A stretch of 64,000 nt of DNA from Eremophila alpestris peregrina (lineage: Eukaryota > Chordata > Aves > Passeriformes > Alaudidae). A model generated the notes under the pieces. That model worked only from the letters and a program-made list of their open reading frames with translations, was not told where the DNA came from and searched no databases. This document shows, one piece after another, positions 43,201 to 55,200 of this stretch; positions within the stretch are counted from its first letter, which is position 1, and each line of letters opens with the position of its first letter. The DNA lies in assembly GCA_009792885.1 (NCBI GenBank), contig WMCF01000007.1:10788278-10852277 (forward strand), read 5' to 3'. A program made the position numbers and the translations under genes.

Positions 43201-46200
43201 GCTCAGCAGTATTAAAACATTATCTTACCACTAGACAGGACTTAGCATATAGGATGGCAAAAGTTGAAAACTTCACCAAATGAAGTTAACCTTTAACTTC
43301 ATTTTCTGTGCTATTTTAATAGCAGATCATAATTAAGAAACGACAGTTTCTTTTTTATTACTTGCCTGAATGTAATATATAGTGCTGTACAAGAGAAAAA
43401 AAAAGTAAGACCACAGATACTACAGATTTAGTGTGTTACATACAAATTGTGCACTTGGTGTGAGAGCTCTGGCTTAGTTTTTCACCAAAAACAAAGAATA
43501 GAATGTTCTTTATTACTAATAATTAAATGTCAAGAGTATGAACTGGGGCTTTTACATTAACATCTGAGTATTATCCAGATTAAACTTAAGTGCTTCAGCC
43601 CACAGTAGTAGTACTTTGTTGTACTTGAAATTGCTTTGCTTTGCTATAACTTTTCATCCTCTTTTGAGGAAAAGAAATAACAAAGAAAGAGAGATTGCAA
43701 AATGGTTAGTTGGCATATTGAATGAGTCATGGTGATTTCTTGTGTCACCACAACAGAGATACTCTGTTAAGGCAGTTTTGGAGCCATGTTTGGGGCTGGA
43801 TGTGGTGTTTCAGTGAAGTAAACTTCACAAGGTTTTCCATATCACTTAGCTGAACTCTTGAAGGTTGATGAAGTGGTTGAGAAAATCAAAGATCATCACT
43901 GTACTTGTGAATTAAAATAACAGTGTTTTTAGGGTATGGATGTCACTTAGTATGATGGATATTTGAAACCCAAATCTCTCAGCTTGAAAATGCACAAAGA
44001 GAATGGATCCAGCTATTTTTATTCAGGGTGCACTTGATAAAACTGACACAAAGTAGCTGGTAAAACAGTTAGTGACAACATCTTTGCTACACCCTGTATA
44101 TAATTATTGTTGATAATGTTTTGTCAGTTGGATGTGGTCAGTATAGATTCATGTGTGTTAGTAAAGAACCTCATCAATGTTTGTTGGAACAGTTGCTTTA
44201 CGTGTTACACCAGAGAAAATGTATCATGAGCATGCTGATTTTAGTGTTTTGTCGTCAGTTTGGTTTTTTTTTTAATCTCATTAGAAAGAGACATTATTTT
44301 AAATACTAGCTTTTTGACTAAAGCTTTTTTCCAGAGCTTGAATCAGTCTTTTACTGTTGGCAAATCCTATGTAATAAAACATTTTTCCCTGGTTCTAGAG
44401 TATCTTTAAGTGTTTGTCCTCGTTCTTTCTAATTCTATGTGTTTTCCTTTTTGCTAACCAGGAGCTGCAGGTAAGTTGCAGCCTGGTGCCCTGGCTTGTT
44501 CATCTGTTGTTGTCTGTGATGTGTTTGTACTTTCTAGTCAGATTATAAAATCAATACTGATATAGTTCTAGATACATATTGAGTTACTTTCCAAGAAGGT
44601 ATTAAAAAGATTTCTACTTCCTTTGCCATATATTTTATTTACAAGCATTTAACAAGGTACTTAAAATTTTAATAAAACTAAAGGGCTGATTGAAACTCTG
44701 TTCATGACGCATTCAGCACTTGTGTTTTCTCTGTCTCATTTGTGTATTAAGTTAATTATGTTGAAACTGGTACATACCAATGTGTGCAACCTTTTCTGTT
44801 CCAGGGGGAGAGCATGGACAACTTCAACTGGGGCGTTCGCAGGCGCTCTCTGGACAGCATTGACAAAGGAGACACGCCGTCCCTTCAGGAGTGCCAGTAC
44901 TCTGGCAGCACACCCAGCCTGAACTTGACCAACCAGGAGGATACTGATGAGTCTTCAGAAGAAGAAGCAGCACTGACTGCAAGTCAGATCCTGTCTCGTT
45001 CACAGATGGTAGGTTATTTTGCTGTGGAAGAAACCTGAGAACTTAAGCTTTCCCTAGACATTTAATGGATAAGTGGTGGCACACACTTTCAGCCTAAGTG
45101 ACATAGTAAGGAACTGAGTTAATGTGGCTAAGCTTCTTTTTCATAACAGTATCAATGAAGGAAAAAAGTTACCACATTGGTGGTACGTAATTTATAATTT
45201 ATAATTTTAGATTTATACTTTTATTACTATATTAATTTCTAGTGTCTTTACTGTATTTTTTAAATATAAGCACAGAATTGTATCTATTATATATAAAGTG
45301 GACATATTTTTGTGGATTTCTAGATTAAAAAACCACCCCAAATGCTAAACAAGGTCAAGAGTATTAAGTGGTCATATGGGGGTCTAAGTTGTGTTTAAGC
45401 ACAGAAATTGCCAATTTAATGATGGATTTTGAAGCCTGTGTACATATAACTTAGAAAAATCAAGAATGCTGGCCACTATGAAGTCTCTGCATTACATAAA
45501 TGAAATTAAGAAAAAGTTGACTTGATGGGGAGCAGCTTGATGCATATGTTGCTTTTCAGACTTTAGGCGAAGCTTGTATTAATGTTGCTCCCAATAAAAT
45601 TCTCTGCTTTTCAATGGTTTCAGTCTAACAAAAAGAACTGCTAAAACAAGAAAGAAAATAATTTTCCTTAAAGGAAAAACTTCCTTTTTAAATTGAAATG
45701 TTGCAGAAATGCATGTGATGCTTGTAATAGTTCTAGTGTAAAGCTGTGAAATTAATAATATGTGAAAAAATTCAAATAGCTAACAATACTGAAACAGCCT
45801 GTTTCAAAACTAATGCATTCTTTACCTGCAGTTTGTGTTTCCTTTGAAGAATTTTGTTTCTTTTCTTTTTTAGTTAATCAGTGATTCTGCCATAGATGAA
45901 ACAGTGTCAGATCATGCTGGTTTATCACTTCAGTCTCAAGATTCCACTAGCAGTGTGGGAACAGAAGAGGTGCTGCAAATCAGAACTGAGACCCCAAGTT
46001 TGGAGGCTTCTTCTCTAGATAACTCTAGCAACCAGCTGCCTGAGGTGGGGAGAAATGTGGGCTGGTGCATGGCTGATTTGGGCTCCTTCTAGTTTTAGTA
46101 GCAACTTTGGCTTTCTTTTCAACTGAATTTTCATCTGTTACACTGATTAGTTGATTTGCTTTTAATATTTCTAACCTGTTGGCATGTTCTTACAAAATGT

Positions 46201-49200
46201 TCCCTCAGCATGGAGACTACTTGGATGGACTGAGGGAACTTACCACAGGTTAAAAATATTCTTGAAGGGCTGATCATGATCATTTCATTGTGCAGAATGA
46301 AACAGGCTAATATTCAAAATGCTTTTACCTTGATATGGTTGAAATCCTCCTTGAGCAACATTTTCTTTCAAATACTTTCTTATTTCCCTTGTCCCCCCCT
46401 TTTTGTTTTTTGCTTTCTTTGGGTTGTGATTGGTGCTATATGGGAATAAAACCTCAGGCCAGCTGTGTTAGCAGTTGGTTCCATTAAATAATCCTTTAGA
46501 AAGGACTACAGATGCTAGTGGTATACTTTTTTGGAAAGGCCCATGTGGACTGAGACAGATTTCAAGCTAATGGCCGCCTGCAAATCTGTGAGTACTTCAG
46601 TTTATTGTGTTTTCAAACGTTTGAATCATTTAAAATTTAAAAAGACACCCCTAATTTAAAACAATCTCTCCTCTGCTACAATTTTTCTCCAAGTGGCTTG
46701 GTTTAGGTGGACTTCTTATTTCTTCATTTGAAATTATTTATGCTAGTGACAATTTTATTTGCATAGTGTTAGCTAATCCCATCTTTAACTATACATGCAG
46801 TTTTATTGAGTATTACAGAAAATTAAGCCATTCCTATGTGTATTTGACTAACCAGTGAGTGCACTGTTGACACTTGAGTCTTCAGCCAACCTGGTTTAAA
46901 CAATCTACTGACTAGTTCAAGTGACTGGGCTAGTTCAGGTTTCTAAAGGTTCTGGTTTACCTGTTTGCTACTAGAAAAATTACTCTTACTAACTAATTGC
47001 TCTTACTAACCCCAGACATAGCTAATATTGAATGAAGAAAACTGTAAGAACAAAAGAGTAAAATAAAGGGAGGGTGGCTGATTTCATGTGATAAAATCAT
47101 CACATTTTAAAGGTGTGATATTGTGATGCTCATAAAGTGACTTCCCTCACATTTTCATATTATCATCATCTATGTGCTTTTAAAAAAAAGTGTTTCATTA
47201 CACTGATGTTGATAAATTGTCTCAGCTGTTGCAGAACACCTGTGCTTAGATTGTCAAACAAATTGTTGCTACTTGTGCCCATCTACAACATGCTTTTTTC
47301 ATCCAATAGAATTTTGTTTGAGGAAGAACACTTAATCTAGGTGAACTTTTTGCACACAGGATAGATGCTTTATGTTAAGATTTCAGAGGCAAGAAGCAGG
47401 ATGTAAACTGGAATTTTATAGAATGAAATTCACCACGATAAAACTTTTGTCTTCTCCCTTGTTGGCATGTGGTGCATCCTCAGCTGTAACTAATTTTTAC
47501 ATTTTCATAGTTCTTACTGAGACTGCCCTTAGAATTCATTGTTCTTCTGCAGTTCCCTTATAAAAATTACTGTACTGTTATAATACAGATGAAAATATTC
47601 ACACAAAAAAGCACCATTGTAATTTAAAAATATTGAGAACATTTAAACTGGGCTGTAAAACAATTCCATGACTAGGGAGCATTCAGAACAAATTGCAGTA
47701 TATAAAAAAAAAAATACTGCAAGTGCATTTACTAGATATGATGTGTTTCAGGTTTATTTTGTGCTTGTTAGAATATGAGATTTGGACAAATACATAGGTT
47801 TCTTCAAGCACAATTCAAACACTCAAAGTTACTACTTAACAAGACTTAGTTGGATTTTGTTGCTCAAAAAGTGAGCTGGCTTTATGCCTCTTACCAGAAT
47901 GAGCTTGAAAATGTGCACACTATTGACTCATCTCAAAAATATTTATGAAGCCAGTAAAACTGATTTTGTTCTGTACAACTTGTAGCATAGGGCAGGTGTT
48001 TTTTCCTGTGCTCTTGTTCTTAATATATAAAGCTCTTTCAGCACAAGCATTTCATTGTATGCCAACTGTCAGTTATCAAAATTTTATTAATATAAATAAA
48101 TGCATATCAAAGTTTATCTAAGACAATATAGGACAAATTGAAGCCATTATTCATGAACAAGAGTCTGCTGGTTAGATGAGTTCAGTTCCTTGTTTGTCTC
48201 GTAGGGATGCTGTATTTAAATTAATAGTTTACTTAAATGTATTTGGCTGATTCCCAGAAAATGCAAAAAAGGTATTTCACATTCCAGTTAAGAATTTACT
48301 GTCTATCTGAGAAGAATAATTCTGTTCAAAAAATAAGTTTTACCAGCTTATGTATATGAAAGTTTCTGACTAAAATTATTCTCTATTTTACTCACTTGCA
48401 CTGTAGATTTGTGAGGGAGTGGTTTACTAGTTTACTTACTTTTCCTAAGGCTCTGTGGCATTGGTAACCATATAACTGTATAAATCACCTTTTAAGATAC
48501 TTAAGGAATATTCATACTGGTAGTAATGTCCAATGACACACTGAAAACTAAATCAGGAGTCATGGCACTATGAAGACTTAAACTTGGCAGTAAATTTATT
48601 AATTAATAATAGGCATATTTTCAAAAAGTGTATCTCTCAGATGTACATTTACCAGCCATGATCAGTGCAACTCTGTATCCTCTGTTAACATCTATAACAG
48701 AAATGGACCATTGGTTCAATCCAAATTATTTTGCTGAGGTTTTGTCAGTGTCCTGCATTCCCATGTGCCTCAGCTGCTTGGTAGGACAAATCTCTCTCCT
48801 GTGAAAAAAATTCCAGATTTTACTTTAACAAAAGAGGCATAAGAAGTCAAGTCACTAGCTGTGTCAAATGGCAGCAGTGTCACATTGAGGAATGCCATTG
48901 TCAGAGTGAGATTTGGTAAGGATCACTGTGAAAGAAAATTACATGGTTCTGTTTAAAGCTGAAAACTGTACACACTTTTCTAATATGTGTACAGTTATTT
49001 AATCTGTCAGAGGATCTGTTTCAACTGATGAAGCCATGAAATGATGTGTATGCTCAGAGGCTGTTCAAAGGTTCCTTGACCAGTTTTGGATATGCCAGTA
49101 GAGGAAGACCAGCATACTAAGAAGGAAAATGTGTGATAATTTGTGCCTTTGGGAAATAGCAAGGGTTATTTTAATTCCAGAAATAAATCCAATATAAAGG

Positions 49201-52200
49201 TTTCAAATTAATTCATCATAAATTAACTGAATCTTAATTCATCTGTTCAATAGAATGATGTTGATTAACATAATAATGCTTATGGAGGAATGGATAAAGG
49301 GTCGTTCTAATATTACCTGCCTGAGTTTAATTATCCTCTCTCTGTAATTGCCTGTTAATGAAAGCCTGCATTTAGAGATACAGGGTAAAACCCTTAAAGG
49401 TGCCCATATTAGCAGTAATGGCAAAATAGTAAAAACAGTGTAATGTCCCTTTTCCACTGTTTATCCATTACACTGTTGCTAAGTAGTTACGCTTTAGAAA
49501 TTTGTTAAAATGGAGAGTGGAAAGGACAAGAAATATTCTGGTACTTGCTCTAGACTCCAAAGGCAAGCATGAGGCAGTCATTTTGATCCTTATCTAGAAA
49601 AGTAAAATAGGAAACTCTTGGGTTTGTTTGATCTCACTAAGTTTGAGGCTGTTTGCATATTCTTCTATCAGTATTCTCTAACAGATTTAATTAAACGTAT
49701 TTGAGAAATTGTGTTTATTCTAAATAAGTCACAATCTAGGATATTAGTGTTTGCCAGAAGTTATGAACATTACAAATAGGCTGCCTGTCTTTGCCTAAAT
49801 AAAACTGTGTGAATGAGCCAAAGACCTGGATAGTTAAAGTAAATATTTGTAAATAACCTTTTATAACTGTTTTTATACGTTTACCATAATAAAAACTGAT
49901 AAGAATACCTAGGTAATACTGACAGTAATACTAATCAAAGGATGTTGGTTCACAGGAATGCAGCTCAGCAGTAAGGGATGAACAGGTCAGCACTGCCAGT
50001 GAAGACACTGGCTCATACCTCCTGCATGAGCAGCAAGACTGCCTGGTCTGCCACGAGTCTCTGGAGCTGGAAGAGACCCCAGAACTGGTAGAGGCAGCAG
50101 CTCCTGAAAGCTACTCTGAATCTGTCTGTGAAGAGGATGTCACTCTTGCTTTGAAAGAGCTAGATGAGAGATGTGAAGAAGAAGAAGCTGACTTCTCTGG
50201 TTTGTCTAGGTAAGATTAATACTGGTTGTGAGTAACAGAAATTGCATGTTATCAGTGCTTTATCAAACAGGCTTTTCTGTGCTCTGGAGATTTCCATTGA
50301 TCCCATAATACAGAAACATAAAATGATGATTTGCATATCTGAAATAATGGTTGATCAGTTTTCCCTGTTATAGCAACCAAACTCAGTACTTTTTTCAGCA
50401 ATTGTTTCTGGTACAGGGAAAACAGCTGTGCAGGAAAATATGAGAATTGTCAGATAAAAGAAATTAGCACTTTTCTTCACCACCACAGGACAGAAATGTG
50501 AAAAATCAGCTGCAAACATTATAACAGAGAAAAGCTCTTGAACTGCTCTGACTTATAGCAGGACCCAAAGACATGAAAAAAAACAGGGAGAAAGGTTAAT
50601 TTTTTTTTTTTAATCAGAGCTCCTATAGAAGTCAGGTCAGTTTGTCTTTGAATTTGCTCAAGGGTTATTTTCATTATTAAAGTTCATAAGTCTCCTGTAT
50701 ATTTCTAAGGCATTTTAAAGTAAAATAACATTTTTTTAAATTTTAATATGGAAAGCAAAAAAAACTATTGAGAGGAAAAGTAAAAGTTAGTCCTAACTGG
50801 TTGAACCATTTAAAGTGAAACTCTAAGTCACCTGGAAGTAACGGTCTAAGAAGGAAGGAAAAGGAACAAGAAACCCCAAACAAACAAATAAAACCCACAG
50901 ACCAACCAACCAAAAAGAAAAAATCCAAATTGTTCATAGGCTTGTTCATATTTAAAATTTGTTCAGAATTTTAAATTGAATAATAGAGAGACTTGGTATA
51001 TATAGGAACATAGACTTGACATCTTTCATAGAGATCTCTTAAGGAGGCTTTTTCAGAAAAGAACACAACAGGAGATACAAAGGAAATTGTTTGAGAAAGT
51101 TTTACTGGGAGAGACAGAGAAACTTGACTCTTGTGATCCCATACATGACCTACTGCACTGTGCCTTGTGAGAATTCAAGCTGGTACCAGTTAAAAGCAGT
51201 TTAGTTCCTCATTTGCAACTGAACAACCCCTCAAGGTTTTATTTTATTTACACTGAGCAAGCAAATGAAAAACCCCATAGCTCTAGTCTAAAGAGTGACA
51301 GAGATGATAGGGTTGGTACACTAGTTAGGAAATACCTGAAAATCATTTTTGAAGCTTTGCTTACAAATGATAATCAAAAGGGATTTGTCTTAGCTTTTGA
51401 GCTTTGTGCTACTAAAAGAAAGGTACCTAAAACCAGTACCCATACTTCTTGTTTAAGACACGTTTAAGTCTTGTTTAAGATGTACTTAATGCTGCTGTGG
51501 ATGAGGCAGTTGTCATAGAGAAAAACTGTATGTGATTTCAAAGATTATTTTAATAAACTATCTGTATACTTGGAATCCTCCTACACATATCTGTGCTGCC
51601 TACATATAGTTATACAAGAAAAAATGTCAAAAGGCATCATCCTTTGTAATACAGAATATTTTAAGTTAATCGTTGTTTTAATGATTAGAAGTAGTAGCAT
51701 TGACTAATTTATAGTTTGGTATTTTTATTGGATGTTTGGTGCCTAATGGAAAGTATGGCAGCTGACTGCTGTGTTAACAAAGGCCTGTTAAACTGATTGC
51801 CCATAAAAATGAAAGTGTTTCGATCTATCTCCATTTGCTCATGTTACTTAAGACAGTTATAAAACACTATTACATTGCTAAATGAGCTCTTGTGCTTCCC
51901 TTAAGGAAGGCTAAAACTTATTACAGATATTGGTGGACCATCTGTTCAGATCAATAAAAATGTGAAGAATGGGATGTTACTTCTGTTATTGGGGGCAAGA
52001 GAAAAATGCCTGTTTCTAAGTGGTGTCTTTATATATAGTGCTGTATATACCTATGTATGAGCTCCAGATAGCTCTTAGTAGTTCTGTGTAGAACTGACAT
52101 GGGGTAGTAAAACTGGGGACTATAAGCAATTTTTCACGTATTGCAGTAGCAAAAATTTTTGATTGTTTCCTCTTTTCTTGGCTCATAGTTACCTTAGTTG

Positions 52201-55200
52201 ATCTGTTATTTATTTTACAAAATTCTGATTTTTTTCCTTCTTGCAAAAGTGAAGGTGTTTCTTTCCTAAAAAGTTTGCTGAGGAGGTAATTTCTTTATTC
52301 ATTGTTTGTAGCCAAGATGAAGAAGAACAGGATGGTTTCCCAGAAGTGCAAACTTCCCCTCCTCCTTCTCCATTCCTCTCTGCCATATTGGCAGCTTTCC
52401 AGCCAGTGGCCTACGATGACGAAGAGCAAGCCTGGCGCTGCCACGTCAATCAGATGCTGTCAGATACAGATGGGTCTTGTGCTGTCTATACATTTCATGT
52501 CTTCTCAAGGTTGTTTCAGGTCAGTGAATTCTCCATGGGTGACTGCTCATCTGAAATCCTTTTCTCCTACTTCTAAAACTATTCTTCCCCTTGAAACTGC
52601 AAAAGCCACAAGATATGGTAGTAAGAAGCTTTAGAAAGCAAATCAAAAGCAGACCAGAAAAACACACTGCTAAAGGAACATTACATTGTCATACACTGTT
52701 TTTCCTTAGGATATCTGCTGTATTGATTGCCTAGGAGTGACCTGCTCAGAAAATAAACAAATATTGAGAAAAGCTCAAAAAAACCACTTCAGTGTTTCTT
52801 GCAAGCTCTTAGTTAAGGTTGAGTCCCTTCTTTTATTTTCTGAACATCACCCAGGTTCTGTGATGATTAGAGAATTAATTTCTTTCTCATGTTTTTTTGG
52901 GGGGTTTTTTGTGGGAGTCATTATTGTGGGATCCCAGCATGACAAACATTAATGAATTTATCTTGCATCCTTTTTTTGAGAAAAGAGTTTCTTTCTGCAG
53001 AGAAGTAATTGAAACACCAGGAGATCCACTGGAGCTGGATGTTTCAAATGCCTCTCTTGAATTATATTTACCTCATAGATCTGCTATCCAATACAAAATG
53101 CCTATGGCTTAATTTTTCTGGCTCTCTCCTCCCTATATGTAGGGGATGAGTTTTTTACATTTTAAAAATAGTGCTTCTTTGCAAATTCCTGTAGGGTAGA
53201 ATAGGTATAATTAATTCATTTTATGTAAAGGCAACATGCCATATGAACTAAGGGAATATTCAGGACAAGACCTTGTGGCTCCAGTCCTTTCTTGATCTCT
53301 GATACTAATTTTGCTTGGTGTTTGGCATATCATAATAAATTTCCCTGTGGAAGACCCACACTAGCACATATTTTGTTCCATGTGTATGGGCAGTAACTTA
53401 GATGTGAAGAATTCATACTCTGCCTTTCCCATGGAATAATTTGTTTGCACATCTACACCCATTTTCCATTTTATGTTGAACTAATTCATGGCCACAGTGC
53501 CATGAAATTTCTGTTACAGGTTGTAGATTTTTGTCTTTTTGCTTCATCTAGACATCATGGATTTGATTTCTCTATATTACACCAAAGCTTTGCTGCAGTT
53601 GGTTTGCACACATTCATTCATTTCCTGAAAGTGGTAAAATGAGAGTTCATATTCTCTTGTGTTCATTAAAGAGGGAGCTAGGAAGAAGGATGAAACTCGG
53701 CTTAACAACTGGAAAGTTGGATATTCTGCACAATAGCAGGCCAGAGTTCAAAGCATGGCAAAAAATGTTCCTGAGGAGTTGTTACTGGGCACAGAGGAGG
53801 GTTAAAATGATCAAATGATACTTGGGAAGCCTTGTTTGGCTGGATCTTTCCATTTTGCCTTCTGGCTCCTTCTTCCTGTGTTTGACTTTGCAGCTGTCTG
53901 TATAATCTTTACATAGTTTTATTCTTCATGTAATTTCCAGGATTAAAGAAATAGTACATAGCAGAGTGCAGTATTACATTAGGCTAAGGTGTGTGCATAA
54001 TCAAACATGATAAACTCAGGACTGATTTTTGAAGAAGGTAGAAACCCTGCAGGAGGCAGTTTTGGACACAGATCAGGCTATGCAGGTCACTGACTCATAA
54101 AACTCTAATTTTCTGCAACACAAACATGTGAAAATAAACTGAACTATCTGTACTGCATAAAGGCAAGTATTCATCCATCTATACTGAGGCTAGAGGCCTG
54201 TATGTGAAAGGATTGATTGTCTTTATAGATGCTGGCTGGTTTTATTGATTTCTTGCATTTTCTAGAGCTAATTTTACATAAATATGCAGAGAAAATTACA
54301 TATTAGTTTCTTACTGAATGAAAATATGTATTTGTCAGGATGGAAATTTGCTCTGAATTTTTTACCTAAAAAGCCAGAAGAGTAGTAAAACACAATGTAA
54401 GAGAAATGCTTTCTGTTTTGACTTCTAGACCATTCAAAGGAAGTTTGTATCTATAACAAATGATTCAGTCAGCTTCCTTGGTGAAAGTCTGCAGCGCATT
54501 GGGACGAAGTTCAGAAGCTCTCTGGAAGTGATGCTGTCATGCTCAGAGTGCCCCACAGTCTTTGTGGATGCAGAAACGGTAAGGGTCTCCATCTGGCACA
54601 TTGGAATATCTGTCTGCTTAAACATATCATGGAACACACAAAATGATGCTTTAATACGTGGAAAAAAAGAAACTCTTTGAAATCAGAAGGGAATTAAAAT
54701 CTTAAGTGGCCACTGTATATCATAAACACTGGAAAACACAAGTGAGAAATGCATTTTCTCAAAAAGTAGGCTCCAGCTGTAGCAGTAGAGTAAGGAAACT
54801 TACTGATAGTAGATATCACTTTAATTCCCTTACTGCTCTTTACTTTCCCTGCTTGTTCATATTTATTCTATGTTCTCTGCACAGGTGAGAAAAAGGAGGA
54901 TGACTTATCTAGCAGCAACTTTGCCTTTTTATATTATATTGTTTTATGTATATATTCAGTGATGCATGAAAAGAACATTCTTGGTACAAATATACAACAA
55001 GAAGACTTTGAATTCTTTGTTGTCATGCAAACTGAAATCCTGGTTATAATAGATACTAATCTAAGAAGTCAGTTCAGTGTTCAGCAGCAGTCCAAAAAAC
55101 CCCTGTGCTGGAATTATCAAGATAGGAGACAGCAAAATAGGAAACATCACTGAGTTAATGTGCATATTCCCAGTATACCTACATCCTGAATTTTGGGGGC

